Assembly (NCBI RefSeq): GCF_005870085.1
Contig: NZ_SZNM01000013.1
Span: 44,438-108,437 of the forward strand
Length of the DNA: 64,000 bases
Source: Aquibacillus sediminis
GTDB taxonomy: Bacteria; Bacillota; Bacilli; Bacillales; Amphibacillaceae
Direction of reading: 5' to 3'
Within the stretch, counting starts at the first letter, position 1. The number at the start of each line of letters is the position of its first letter. A program made the translations under genes and the position numbers. Below, in pieces: positions 18,985 to 27,909 of the stretch. Below the pieces are notes generated by a model. The model saw only the letters and a list, made by a program, of their open reading frames with translations, searched no databases and was not told the DNA's origin.

Positions 18985-19051
18985 CAGAATCCGCCCCTTC
19001 ACCTCAACATCCAACAAACTATGTAATCGCTGTCAATGTTAATTATACAGT

Positions 19052-19087
19052 AAAAAACGCTCGAATATAAACATTCAAGCGTTTTTT
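19052..19087 (-). terminator. Bidirectional-looking intrinsic terminator
   Basis: AAAAAACGCTCGAAT and ATTCAAGCGTTTTTT form a long stem with one mismatch and a six-base loop, with T-runs in both directions. It separates the IDEAL-domain gene from the sugar-sensor operon, both on the minus strand. Confidence 0.8.
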
Positions 19088-19203
19088 ACCGATTACCTAT
19101 TCCCTACAACCGTTACAGCCGCTATAATTATTGAGCTGTGAACTGCATTTCCTTGTTAAGTAATGATATAGGGTTTCTATCTAATTGACCGTTTCAAAAA
19201 CTT

Positions 19204-19647
19204 TTACATTTCCTTTAATTTATCCGTATACTCGATAAATTTGTCATAATCTCTTTTCTCTAACGCTTCATCAATTAATCGTTTTAAATTTTGTTTTTCT
19301 AAATCGATGATCACGTGATTAATTTCTTCTGTCTTTATAGGGGTCTTATCATTGTTTAGATAAGGATGAATGATGGAGTTAAGGTGTGCCTTAAAATCAC
19401 TTAACTTTAACAATTCCGATAATGCTACACGACTGTACTCCTTGCCTTTCTGAAAAACAAATACATCATTTTCATTCTCCACTTGCTGTGTTTCTCGGTT
19501 GATCCGGATTTCTCTAGATTCCAGTGGAACAAACTGATACACCTTGTCATCTAATGATAAAGAAAAATATTGGTAAGCCAATACAACGCGGATACAATTG
19601 GTCTCTTCCTTGACATAATATGGTTTTAACCGATTTACAGAAAGCAT
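19204..19647 (-). CDS. IDEAL domain-containing protein
   Basis: A 147-residue protein. The C-terminal segment LKRLIDEALEKRDYDKFIEY carries the IDEAL motif for which the domain is named. The N-terminal 100 residues resemble a small beta-rich domain and are less recognisable. IDEAL proteins in Bacilli are small, probably protein-protein interaction modules, and some are linked to competence or protein turnover; the function here is unknown. GGGGGTGACAGG precedes the ATG. The gene stands alone between a terminator and a 520-base divergent intergenic region. Confidence 0.8.
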   Translation of the reverse strand: MLSVNRLKPYYVKEETNCIRVVLAYQYFSLSLDDKVYQFVPLESREIRINRETQQVENENDVFVFQKGKEYSRVALSELLKLSDFKAHLNSIIHPYLNNDKTPIKTEEINHVIIDLEKQNLKRLIDEALEKRDYDKFIEYTDKLKEM

Positions 19648-20031
19648 CCTGTCACCCCCTTCAAATGACCCAGATGAATCACCAAACCTTTCATTTAATC
19701 AATGGGCAAATAACCTGTCTACACGAAGTGATATAGCGATTATTTTTATTGTATTATATGAAAAGAATGCGGTGAAAGTTAATCTTTTTGACGATTTATT
19801 TCAACATTTTCAACTTTAGTCTTTTGCACATTTTCACATCACCCCTCATATCACTTTAAACCATACGACCCGCCGTTCTGCATTTGAAGTATATCCATTA
19901 AGTAGCTTTACACCAAATGTATGCGTTTACATTTTATTTTAGTACGATGGGACGACATTTATGTTGGAATTATGACATATAGCTGGTTTTACAGCTCCAT
20001 CTTTCGTTATACTAGAGATAGAGATCATTTA
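19648..20031. other. Divergent intergenic region
   Basis: About 380 AT-rich bases between the IDEAL gene and a structured repeat. It must hold the promoters of the two divergent genes, but I see no confident boxes, RNA gene or open frame. Confidence 0.4.
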
Positions 20032-20154
20032 TAAAGTGAAAACTTCAATCAGTGGGGTTTTTGCTCTTCCCCACTGAGTGTTAGTTGAACCAATCAGGGT
20101 GTTATTGTCCGTTTCACTTTATGTTTTGAAGTAAAACGGACGGTTGCACCAAGT
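20032..20154 (+). repeat. Structured repeat D, copy 1
   Basis: It starts with AAGTGAAA. It contains a strong stem (TCAGTGGGG / CCCCACTGA around a TTTTTGCTCTT loop) and a second stem (GTCCGTTT.ACTT / AAGT.AAACGGAC), and ends with CGGACGGTTGCACC. Related copies are at 25531-25680 (minus) and 34455-34625 (plus). This copy lies just upstream of, and in the same sense as, the aromatic-exporter-like gene. Confidence 0.75.
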
Positions 20155-20169
20155 TAAAAGGTGACGATC

Positions 20170-21195
20170 ATGAAAAAATTCAAAATCTTTGGAAGTAGAA
20201 TAATTAAAACTGGTATTGCTGTTTTTATAACCTCTTTGATTTGTCATTGGTTAGGATGGCCTGCTGTATTTGCAGTCATAACGGCAATTGTTACTGTTGA
20301 ACCAACCGTATCTGATTCGATTCGGAAAGGAATTGTTCGTTTTCCTGCCTCCGCAATTGGATCAGCATATGCCGTGTTATTCATTTACTTGTTTGGAAAC
20401 TCTCCAATCACATATACAGCAGCAGCTTTATTTACTATTATAACCTGTTTTAAATTAAAACTCCATGATGGCCTGCTTGTAGCAACATTGACATCAGTTG
20501 CAATGATTGAAGTGATCCATAGTAATTTTATCATTTCTTTTTTCATTCGTTTGGGAACCACATCCATTGGGCTGCTCGTTTCAACAGCAGTCAATATGTT
20601 TGTTTTACCACCTAACTATTCAAAAAGGATTCTAACTAATATCCATTCTATGCTGAAGACAACAGGGAGTGAATTGGAAAGCATTCTTAAATTGATTATT
20701 GAGGGAACATCAACCAAACATAATGAAGCAACGATCCGAGCGACATTTGCACAATTGAAAAGAAAATTAGACCGAACAGATATGTTGATTCGCTTTCAAA
20801 AAGAAGAGATGAAATATCACCGGTTAGATAAACAAGCAAGAACGATTTTTAACAATGAGCAAGAAATGATGAAAGATCTTCGTTTGATTCATTATCACAT
20901 AGGAAACTTGATTAACACACCATTGGAAGATGTGTCATGGAGTGAGGAAGACCGCAAAAAAATTATCGCTACAGTGGAAACTATTTCGGATGCGATGAAA
21001 CATCCTGATCACTTTTCAATTAAAGAACATCAGAAAGCAGTTAGAGAAATCATGGAACAGTTTTGGGATAATAAAAAAAGGACGACAAACCAATCGAATT
21101 CAGAGACAGCTACGTTTTTCAGTGCTGAAATTATTATCCTTTATGAATTGTTATCGATCTACAATATTGTCGAAGACCTGCTAACACGAGAGTAA
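20170..21195 (+). CDS. Aromatic acid exporter family (ArAE) membrane protein
   Basis: A 341-residue protein counted from the ATG at 20170, which has AAAAGGTG upstream; a GTG at 20161 is part of that site. Four to six hydrophobic segments fill residues 10-155, with the family pattern WPAVFAVITAIVTVEPT. A long charged, coiled-coil-like cytoplasmic C-terminal half follows (155-341). Family members such as YqjA of B. subtilis are membrane proteins of uncertain substrate. A structured repeat is directly upstream, and a hairpin follows the stop. Confidence 0.88.
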   Translation: MKKFKIFGSRIIKTGIAVFITSLICHWLGWPAVFAVITAIVTVEPTVSDSIRKGIVRFPASAIGSAYAVLFIYLFGNSPITYTAAALFTIITCFKLKLHDGLLVATLTSVAMIEVIHSNFIISFFIRLGTTSIGLLVSTAVNMFVLPPNYSKRILTNIHSMLKTTGSELESILKLIIEGTSTKHNEATIRATFAQLKRKLDRTDMLIRFQKEEMKYHRLDKQARTIFNNEQEMMKDLRLIHYHIGNLINTPLEDVSWSEEDRKKIIATVETISDAMKHPDHFSIKEHQKAVREIMEQFWDNKKRTTNQSNSETATFFSAEIIILYELLSIYNIVEDLLTRE

Positions 21196-21204
21196 TGAGG
21201 CACT

Positions 21205-21231
21205 GTGTATCTGGTTTCTCACCAGATACAC
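21205..21231 (+). terminator. Hairpin after the ArAE gene
   Basis: A ten-base perfect stem GTGTATCTGG / CCAGATACAC with a seven-base loop, nine bases after the stop. No T-run follows, so it may stabilise the 3' end rather than terminate. Confidence 0.55.
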
Positions 21232-21284
21232 GCTGCAAGTGTCCCGTCCGGATTGGGGAAATGGTGATGCTCAATGCGAATTAA

Positions 21285-22130
21285 TTAGGCTGGACTCCAC
21301 TCATAGAACGCTTCAATTCGGTCGCTTCCTTCAACGATTAACCAATCCCTCGATTGAATCGCAATCAACTGATCGGAAGTTTCTTGTTCAAACAGATATA
21401 CTTTTTCTTGTGAATGAGGATCTGTTATCGTATCAACATGTTTGATCGCCATTCCTTTTTCTTGATAGTAGGCTTTAATTTCATCAACCGATAGATCAAA
21501 GGACTTTTGGTGTGTACTGTAAAGCGGTTGCCATCTGTCGACCTTCCATTTATCTTCCGCCTTAACTGCAGTTACCTCTACCTTTAGCCCACTATTAATT
21601 TGATCAGATGGTAAAAAGGCTTCAAATACCAGCTCATTCTCATCTTGATTGAATCCATTTACGACATCAGGATACATCGATCCAAGCATTGGCCCCGTTG
21701 CATCGCAAAAACAGAAGAACGCTTCCATATTTGCTAAGATTTCTTCGTCAATAAAACGATCTGTAAAATATGGCGTTACAATTGGACGAACCACTGTTTC
21801 AAATTCTTGTAAGGATGGCTCAATTTCTTCGACTGATTGATACCAACCATTGTCCTCAATTTGATCGACTACTTCTTGTCGCACTTGATCAATTGGCTCC
21901 AATAATTGGATGATTTCTTTCGTGTCTACTTGTTCTTGCTGTTTAGTTGATGCTGCTAACTCACTCCATTTGCTTGAGTGATTATTATCGATTTGCATCG
22001 CTTGAATATCCGATTGCCCTGCTTTGTCTTCTCCGGATTGTGTAGAAGGGGAATCCAAACGTTGTCCACACCCGACAAGTATAAAAACAACGAGCAATAA
22101 CATACCTACTAATAACTGATTTAGTTTCAT
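21285..22130 (-). CDS. Uncharacterised lipoprotein
   Basis: A 281-residue protein counted from the ATG at 22130, chosen because GGGGG lies upstream and the lipoprotein signal (KLNQLLVGMLLLVVFILVGC) then starts at residue 2; a longer frame begins at 22154. The lipobox is LVGC. A polar linker and a mixed alpha/beta region follow with no family that I recognise. A short CFCD motif mid-protein and a C-terminal YLFEQETSDQLIAIQSRDW are distinctive. The product is probably anchored on the outer face of the membrane. Confidence 0.75.
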   Translation of the reverse strand: MKLNQLLVGMLLLVVFILVGCGQRLDSPSTQSGEDKAGQSDIQAMQIDNNHSSKWSELAASTKQQEQVDTKEIIQLLEPIDQVRQEVVDQIEDNGWYQSVEEIEPSLQEFETVVRPIVTPYFTDRFIDEEILANMEAFFCFCDATGPMLGSMYPDVVNGFNQDENELVFEAFLPSDQINSGLKVEVTAVKAEDKWKVDRWQPLYSTHQKSFDLSVDEIKAYYQEKGMAIKHVDTITDPHSQEKVYLFEQETSDQLIAIQSRDWLIVEGSDRIEAFYEWSPA

Positions 22131-22397
22131 GATACGCCCCCACTCTCTTGACAAAATTTATTTTTACAACTCATTGAATGATATAGTTACCCTTACTGAT
22201 TAGACGTTGCTTAAACACAAAAAGTTACAAACTTTTCAGAATCTTTTTACCTTAGTTTTATTTCTGTTAGATACTAGACTGTTCCATTAATTTGTATAAA
22301 ATACTGATAAATGCCGATTCCACCTCTCATTTATGACATATTCTATACTGTAGTGCACTACCCATAGGGTTTATCAAGAATCTCTACGTGCTATGCT
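22131..22397. other. Intergenic region, possible small transcript
   Basis: No supported coding frame. A TATACT at about 22345 precedes the plus-strand terminator at 22398, while no plus-strand gene lies before that terminator. A small RNA is possible, but the promoter is weak. Confidence 0.3.
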
Positions 22398-22435
22398 GAA
22401 GAACCATCTGTCCGAAGGTGGTTCTTCCTTTTTTT
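22398..22435 (+). terminator. Intrinsic terminator without an obvious upstream gene
   Basis: The stem GAAGAACCATC / GGTGGTTCTTC is followed by CC and a T-run (22428-22435) on the plus strand. The nearest upstream gene is on the minus strand, so the terminator either ends an unannotated small transcript or insulates the next gene. Confidence 0.75.
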
Positions 22436-22577
22436 ACGTATGAGACAAGCTGGAAGTTCCATAGAATAGGATAAACCTTCTTTTACAGTAATCTTTACGA
22501 CCGCAAAACCTTTGGCTAGTACATCGTTGCACTTCTAAACCAATTTTTTTACCGTGCAAAGAAAGGATGGCCTTTAT

Positions 22578-23219
22578 TTGCTAACTTATAAGTTTTTGTC
22601 CATAAGAGATATTATGTCCAGTTATATAGAAGATATTCCCATGAATTCAGCTAAACTAACATGGAATACAACAAAAACTACTCCATTAACAGTCGAACAA
22701 AAGGATGGGCAGTATTATCTCATGAGTGGTTTTTCATTGTTTAACGTGCTCTATTCGTTACATGTTTATGATCGGATTCCATTTCGACTATTACCAACCA
22801 AGAGTAATACGACCGAGGAAATACTATTAAAACAATTGAAACAAGGGATTGATCGAGAAGTGACAAGTTGGCGATTCAAATACTATTTGATTGATCAATT
22901 AACGAACCAGCATCAAGTTGAACCGGCAACCATTGCAACATACTTAAACAAAGAGCGCTCGTTTGTGGAAGCCTACTTACTCTATGAGGAAATCCCTGAT
23001 GAATACAAACAACAAGCGATCCGCACTGGAACCTCCCATTTAGTGAATGAAATCTATTTACACCCCGCCATTCCCGAAAATCAAAAGCTACAATACTATC
23101 GGTTAGCGGTAACAGGGGCGATTTCTATGTTTGATCTTTATATTGCTGCAAGTTACTTTCACATGAGCTTTGATGGCTATTACCTCTATCCCTTTCCACT
23201 TTCCGGTAAAAAATCGTAA
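22578..23219 (+). CDS. ParB-like domain protein (orphan)
   Basis: A 213-residue protein counted from a TTG at 22578 with AAAGGATGG upstream; a GTG at 22554 is an alternative. The N-terminal part resembles a ParB/Srx-type domain: IEDIPMNSAKLTWNTTKTTPLTVEQKDG, YYLMSGFSLFNVLYSL and a conserved-looking RIPFRLLP strand. The next part (about 95-160) looks like a ParB/KorB helical DNA-binding region, with EPATIATYLNKERSFVEAYLLYEEIPDEYKQQAI. No parA neighbour, terminase or phage gene is present. The assignment rests on pattern only. Confidence 0.6.
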   Translation: MLTYKFLSIRDIMSSYIEDIPMNSAKLTWNTTKTTPLTVEQKDGQYYLMSGFSLFNVLYSLHVYDRIPFRLLPTKSNTTEEILLKQLKQGIDREVTSWRFKYYLIDQLTNQHQVEPATIATYLNKERSFVEAYLLYEEIPDEYKQQAIRTGTSHLVNEIYLHPAIPENQKLQYYRLAVTGAISMFDLYIAASYFHMSFDGYYLYPFPLSGKKS

Positions 23220-23348
23220 TTGACTCTTTTGGGGATGATCGTTCGTTGTGTGAAGGCTGATAAGTAAAATAGTGGTGAATATCTCATTCATTATAGTGGA
23301 TTCGGTCTTTTTAGGTAAATATACCGTGCATGTGTTCTCTTGGTTACG

Positions 23349-23385
23349 AAAAAAAAGAGTTTACATGCTAAGCATGTAAACTCTT
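23349..23385 (-). terminator. Intrinsic terminator of the SurA-like lipoprotein gene
   Basis: AGAGTTTACATGC / GCATGTAAACTCT is a perfect 13-base stem with a three-base loop. Eight T residues follow on the minus strand, just after the stop at 23394. Confidence 0.92.
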
Positions 23386-23393
23386 CTATCACC

Positions 23394-24185
23394 TTATATT
23401 AGTGTTTCAATTTCAGCGTTTTCTTGTAATTCTTGGATACGCTGTGTTAGTTGACTATTTTTCTTTTGATTTTCTAATTGTTCTTCGATAGTAGGACGTA
23501 GTTCAGATAATTCAGGAACCTCTTCATTTTGACTACTTAGCTGGTCATACATTTCTTCCACTTCTTCATCCGTTACTTCAACATCTAATTCTGCATCTTG
23601 ATACTGCTGTACTTTCATTTCATAAGCCATTTGTTGCTGTAACCCTTCTTCAGTTAAGCTCATTTGACTGATATACTCTTGGAACTGTTCATCTGTTTCA
23701 AAGTTTTGTTTTAATTGATCAATTTGTGCTTCCACATCATCACTTGAAACTTCAATGCCTTGATTATCTAATTCCTGTGAAAGAACTTCTTGACTAACCG
23801 CGGCATCTAACGTTTGTTGCTTCACTAAATCTTCGTCACTTGCATCTTGACCATATTGTTGCAACATAGAAACTGTTTGATTTAACAGCATGTTGAACTT
23901 TTGTCCTGTAATCTCTTTTCCATTAACATTCGCAACAACTGTATCTTCCTCAACCTGTACATTTGCTACAACTTCTTCTATATTAACTTCTTGAGACCCA
24001 GCAGGTTCTGAATCAGTTTCTTCGGATTCTTGATCTTCTTCAGTTGTTTCTTGTTCTGTTTCATTGGTTTCTTGTTCTGTTTCACCTGTTTCCTGCTCTG
24101 GTTCTTCTGCTGTATTTTCATTGTCAGAGCATGCTACTAAAAACATAGACAAGCCCAGTAAAGCAATAAGTAATACCTTCTTCAT
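23394..24185 (-). CDS. SurA N-terminal domain lipoprotein
   Basis: A 263-residue protein from the ATG at 24185, where MKKVLLIALLGLSMFLVAC gives a clear lipobox (LVAC); a longer frame starts at 24248 without signal features. Residues about 23-65 are a low-complexity acidic Glu/Thr/Gln spacer. The rest matches the SurA N-terminal chaperone-like fold (VNGKEITGQKFNMLLNQTV followed by helices). No parvulin PPIase domain is visible, unlike PrsA. It probably assists folding of secreted proteins outside the membrane; that role is inferred from the family. Confidence 0.87.
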   Translation of the reverse strand: MKKVLLIALLGLSMFLVACSDNENTAEEPEQETGETEQETNETEQETTEEDQESEETDSEPAGSQEVNIEEVVANVQVEEDTVVANVNGKEITGQKFNMLLNQTVSMLQQYGQDASDEDLVKQQTLDAAVSQEVLSQELDNQGIEVSSDDVEAQIDQLKQNFETDEQFQEYISQMSLTEEGLQQQMAYEMKVQQYQDAELDVEVTDEEVEEMYDQLSSQNEEVPELSELRPTIEEQLENQKKNSQLTQRIQELQENAEIETLI

Positions 24186-24407
24186 GGCTAACCCTCTTTC
24201 TATTACATACTGTCTTCTTATTTTGACATGTCCACCCATAATTTGCAAGTCACAGCTTAGGCAGTTTCGTTGGTAGTAGTTGCAGTTAAATATAGACCGC
24301 TTTCGTTAGCCTACAAGCAACACCTCGGTTACCAACATCTTGTTGGTCCAAAGCCTGCCAAAGCAAATTAATGTAAAATAGCCTTTATGTAGTTAACCCA
24401 ATATCAT

Positions 24408-24938
24408 CTAACCTAGAAAAATAGCACCATACCCCAATGCGGCTATGATCACAAATGCAGGATGCACTTTCCATTTTTCTAATAGTAGAAAACTAACCCC
24501 CGCAATTATAATAAATTGCCATACACCTGTTTGCTGATAAGATGTATGAAAAAAGTTAAATGCCATTACACCAAGTAAAATAGCAATGGTCGGACGAATT
24601 AAACTTGTCATTTTTTTTACCCGCGGGGAATCTTTAAATTTCTGCAATACACTTAATAGCACAATCATTAGAATAAGGGATGGCATCACAGTTGCAAAAA
24701 CACCTACCAAAGAACCTAGTATTCCTGCTTGTTGGTAGCCGATAAAGCCAGCCATTTTCGTTGCAATCGGTCCCGGCAAAGCATTGGCCATTGCTAACAT
24801 CTCACTAAAGTCGTTCACCGTCATCCATCCAAACCGATCGACGACCTCATTTTCAACGAGCGGTATTGATGCGGGACCCCCACCATAGCCAACAATTCCC
24901 GGTATGAAAAAAGCAATAAAAATCTCCCAATAGATCAT
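24408..24938 (-). CDS. Chromate transporter, short-chain subunit 2
   Basis: A 176-residue hydrophobic protein with the CHR family N-terminal signature GYGGGPASIPLVENEVV and NALPGPIATKMAGFIGYQ. It is a half-length (single-domain) CHR protein. Such genes occur as adjacent pairs that together equal one full ChrA. It starts five bases after the stop of its partner. Full-length relatives are proton-coupled chromate/sulfate efflux carriers; the physiological substrate here is not known. AAGGA precedes the start. Confidence 0.9.
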   Translation of the reverse strand: MIYWEIFIAFFIPGIVGYGGGPASIPLVENEVVDRFGWMTVNDFSEMLAMANALPGPIATKMAGFIGYQQAGILGSLVGVFATVMPSLILMIVLLSVLQKFKDSPRVKKMTSLIRPTIAILLGVMAFNFFHTSYQQTGVWQFIIIAGVSFLLLEKWKVHPAFVIIAALGYGAIFLG

Positions 24939-24943
24939 GCCAA

Positions 24944-25504
24944 TTATCCTTCCTGTTGCGAGCTATTTTTTTCCTTTTCTGGTTTAAGTAATGCATAAAG
25001 TAGTAAAATGGCAATCACAATGCCCGGATGAATACCGACCAATTGAATCAATCCGAGTGATGCAATTGCTAGTCCGATTGTCCAGAACCAACCTAAGCCC
25101 GCCTTAGCATTTTTCAGAAATTGGTAAGTTAACACAGCCAACATAACCCCGACAACAGGAACGACAGCTTGTGTCATGCCGTTCACCCATGGTTTTTCAC
25201 TAGCAGACGTCAAAAAGGTTAACAAAACAATCATAATAACAATTGTCGGAACAATCGTTGCTAATACAGCATTGATCATCCCTATAATACCAGCAACCCG
25301 GTAGCCAATATAGCCGGCCATTTTTGTAGCTATTGGACCTGGTAAGGAATTCCCTATAGCAAGAACATTAGCAAATTCTTCATCACTCATCCATTTATAT
25401 TTTTCAACTACTTCCTTTTGTACTAACGGAATCGATGATGGCCCACCGCCATAACCAAGCATTCCTACTCGAAAAAAAGCTAAGAAAATATGCCATTGTG
25501 TCAA
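24944..25504 (-). CDS. Chromate transporter, short-chain subunit 1
   Basis: A 186-residue protein from a TTG at 25504, chosen because GCAGGTG lies upstream and the N-terminus then aligns with its partner (TQWHIFLAFF versus YWEIFIAFF). It shows the CHR signature GYGGGPSSIPLVQKEVV and NSLPGPIATKMAGYIGYR. It forms a tandem short-chain pair with the next gene. A structured repeat D lies immediately upstream in the same sense, so the leader may affect expression. Confidence 0.9.
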   Translation of the reverse strand: MTQWHIFLAFFRVGMLGYGGGPSSIPLVQKEVVEKYKWMSDEEFANVLAIGNSLPGPIATKMAGYIGYRVAGIIGMINAVLATIVPTIVIMIVLLTFLTSASEKPWVNGMTQAVVPVVGVMLAVLTYQFLKNAKAGLGWFWTIGLAIASLGLIQLVGIHPGIVIAILLLYALLKPEKEKNSSQQEG

Positions 25505-25530
25505 GATAATCACCTGCTTCAGTTATCACA

Positions 25531-25680
25531 GTGCAACCGTCCGTATACTTCCACTAAAAAACTGAATAAGTGGGAGCACACGGATGGTAACACCTCGATT
25601 GGTTCAAGGACCTGTGGATCTCTTTGTGGTACTAACACTCAGTGGGTGTAGAATCCCCAACTGAGTGACGTTTCACTTTT
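25531..25680 (-). repeat. Structured repeat D, copy 2
   Basis: Read on the minus strand it begins AGTGAAACGTCACTCAGT, has a stem formed by CACTCAGTtGGG and CCCACTGAGTG, passes through a CCTTGAACCAATCGAGGTG segment, and ends TACGGACGGTTGCAC. It occupies most of the gap between the YdjO-like gene and the chromate transporter pair. Confidence 0.75.
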
Positions 25681-25727
25681 TTGGTTGTGTCTAGTACCAC
25701 AGTGAGACAAGCCCCCCCTGTCCCACC

Positions 25728-25753
25728 AAAAAAGAGGCTGTGGTAGCCTCTTT
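25728..25753 (-). terminator. Intrinsic terminator of the YdjO-like gene
   Basis: The stem AAGAGGCT / AGCCTCTT with loop GTGGT is followed by T residues on the minus strand, 15 bases after the stop. Confidence 0.85.
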
Positions 25754-25768
25754 GGTCATGAATAAAAA

Positions 25769-25951
25769 TTAATCGATTTTTGGTAAAGTTTTTTCTTCTT
25801 TTACCATTTCAGACTGGCATAATGGACAGTGTGGTTCTTTGTCAAATGAGTAATCCTCTCTCATCCAGCCAGAACAATCGTCATTGGTACAAGTCCACAC
25901 AACAGTGTTTACTTCGGGAGCGGGCTCTTTTCTTTGGTTATTATAAGCCAT
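25769..25951 (-). CDS. YdjO-like small zinc-ribbon protein
   Basis: A 60-residue protein with two cysteine pairs, WTCTNDDCSGWMRED and HCPLCQSEMV, typical of the cold-inducible YdjO family of Bacillus. The pairs could bind one zinc ion. GGGGG lies upstream of the ATG and its own terminator follows, so it is a monocistronic gene. The function of YdjO is not established beyond cold induction. Confidence 0.85.
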   Translation of the reverse strand: MAYNNQRKEPAPEVNTVVWTCTNDDCSGWMREDYSFDKEPHCPLCQSEMVKEEKTLPKID

Positions 25952-26090
25952 CCAACATCCCCCTTTCTATGTACTTCTTTCTATTGTACCCCATTTTTCT
26001 GAAAAAACAAAATTACATTGAAATGACCATTCTGTTTTCTCACACTTCTGTGTTTAGGTGTTCTAGTTTTTTCCATTAAAACATGCATCT

Positions 26091-26130
26091 AAAAAAATAG
26101 AAGCATTAGCATCCTATGCTAATACTTCCA
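26091..26130 (-). terminator. Intrinsic terminator of xylB
   Basis: GAAGCATTAGCAT / ATGCTAATACTTC with a three-base loop and a T-run (26092-26098 complement) on the minus strand. Confidence 0.9.
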
Positions 26131-26144
26131 TTTAATATGCTAGA

Positions 26145-27644
26145 TTAATTTCGGAACTCCATTAAATCTTGGTTAATTTCTGTTGTTTGCTCATATACTT
26201 TTTTATAGGTTGTAAATAGTTTTTCATAGCGTTCAACATTTTCTTGGATTGGCTGATACATTTCCGCTTCGGATAGGAATGCATCTGCACAAGCTTCAAG
26301 CGTTTCGAACCAGCCACTACCGAAAGCTGCTAGCATCGCTGCTCCCATACCTGGTCCTTGTTCACTTGTTAGTTTCACAATATTAGCGTTAAAAATGTCT
26401 GCTTGCATTTGCAACCATTCTTTATTTTTGGCACCACCACCAATCGAATAAATCGTATCAATGGTTTTACCACTTTTTCTAAAAAGATCAATCGATTCAT
26501 TTAAGGAGAAGGTAATCCCTTCTAATACCGCTCTTGCAAAATCTTTACGACGATGCGAACTATCCATGCCAATGAAGCTTGCTCGGATGGTTGCATCCGC
26601 ATGTGGTGTTCTTTCTCCAACTAAATAAGGTGTAAACAACAACCCATTTGAACCTACTGGTACTGTGTCAACTTCCTTTAGTAAGCTATCAAAATCCTCA
26701 TCGGCTGCAAAGGTATCTTTAAACCAGTTCAGGCTATGACCGGCAGATAAAGTTACCCCCATCGTGTAGTACGCACCTGGCGCACTATGGTTAAAGTAAT
26801 GGACTTTCCCTTCAAAGTCTTTGTCACCTGTTGGCTCATAAGACAATACTACTCCAGATGTCCCGATACTACAGAATGTTTTTCCTTCTGATAGAATGCC
26901 TGAACCAATTGCCCCACAAGCATTATCAGCTCCACCTGCAAACACGTTAGTTGCCTCGGACAAACCTGTTTGGTCTGCAAAATCAGACGTAATCGTTCCT
27001 ACATTATCATGTGAGTTAACAAGTGGTGGACAAATGGAAGGATCTAGATCCAAGCTATCGCATATTTCCTTGCTCCATTCTCTTGCACTAATATCTAGTA
27101 AACTCGTACCCGCAGCATCCGAATATTCCATTTGTAATTGATCGGTAATGCGGTAACGTAAATAGTCTTTAGGAAGGACAAATGTTGCTGCTTTTTCAAA
27201 TAGTTCTGGCTCATTTTCTTTCACCCAGAGGATCTTCGGTAGCGTAAACCCTTCTAGGGCCATATTTTTTGTTATCGAAATAAAACGGTCTTTCCCTACT
27301 TTTTCATAGATTTCCTCACATTGTTTTGTTGTACGCGTATCATTCCATAAAATAGCGTTTCGCAATACTTGATTTTGCCCATCAAGCAATACCAATCCGT
27401 GCATTTGACCAGAAAAACTCATGCCTTCAATATCATTTGCATCTCCATCAAAGGTATCAATAAGTTCTTTAATCCCTGCAGTGGTTTGCGTTACCCATTG
27501 TTCTGGATCTTGTTCACTATAGCCGGTTTTTTCTTGAATAAGTGGATAAGATTTGGACACTTCATGTGCAACCTCACCTTTTTGATTAACAAGTAACAAT
27601 TTAACCGCACTCGTCCCTAAATCAACACCAATAACATATTTCAT
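26145..27644 (-). CDS. xylB: Xylulokinase
   Basis: A 499-residue FGGY-family sugar kinase, full length. N-terminal phosphate-binding loop DLGTSAVKLLLV, substrate-region MSGQMHGLV and WNDTRT, catalytic aspartate in GGADNACGAIGSG (about residue 240), and ATP-binding GGGAKNKEWLQMQADIF with GPGMGAAMLAA. The M-H-G and N-D-T motifs favour D-xylulose over glycerol or gluconate. It phosphorylates D-xylulose to xylulose 5-phosphate for the pentose phosphate pathway. It lies next to xylFGH with its own promoter and cre site. No xylA or xylR is in the window. Confidence 0.95.
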   Translation of the reverse strand: MKYVIGVDLGTSAVKLLLVNQKGEVAHEVSKSYPLIQEKTGYSEQDPEQWVTQTTAGIKELIDTFDGDANDIEGMSFSGQMHGLVLLDGQNQVLRNAILWNDTRTTKQCEEIYEKVGKDRFISITKNMALEGFTLPKILWVKENEPELFEKAATFVLPKDYLRYRITDQLQMEYSDAAGTSLLDISAREWSKEICDSLDLDPSICPPLVNSHDNVGTITSDFADQTGLSEATNVFAGGADNACGAIGSGILSEGKTFCSIGTSGVVLSYEPTGDKDFEGKVHYFNHSAPGAYYTMGVTLSAGHSLNWFKDTFAADEDFDSLLKEVDTVPVGSNGLLFTPYLVGERTPHADATIRASFIGMDSSHRRKDFARAVLEGITFSLNESIDLFRKSGKTIDTIYSIGGGAKNKEWLQMQADIFNANIVKLTSEQGPGMGAAMLAAFGSGWFETLEACADAFLSEAEMYQPIQENVERYEKLFTTYKKVYEQTTEINQDLMEFRN

Positions 27645-27747
27645 AGATACACCTCGTTTGTAGTTTTAAACTTAATTAACTTTACTTTGTTTAACAAATC
27701 TATAATATTATTTATATAACACTATCAATTCATTGCAATAACACTTC

Positions 27748-27789
27748 TGTGTACGCTTTCATTATAACAACACTTGATGAGTTTGTCTA
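27748..27789 (-). promoter_or_regulatory. xylB promoter with cre site
   Basis: On the minus strand TAGACA (27789-27784), a 17-base spacer and TATAAT (27766-27761) form a good SigA promoter. TGTGTACGCTTTCA (27748-27761) matches the cre consensus at 13 of 14 positions and overlaps the -10, a position where CcpA blocks initiation. Confidence 0.8.
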
Positions 27790-27909
27790 TAGGTTAAACT
27801 AAGTTATTGATAACTAAACATTCACCCCCACAAAATTATGTGAGGGCGCTACTTTCATTATTCGACAAAATTTATTAGTAAATCATACCTATACAACTTA
27901 TTTTAATCT

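Noticed and set aside
23394..24185. PrsA-type foldase
   Set aside because: Only the SurA N-terminal-like region is visible; there is no parvulin domain.
27823..27848. Terminator after xylH
   Set aside because: An imperfect C-rich/G-rich stem exists, but no T-run follows, so it is too weak to list.
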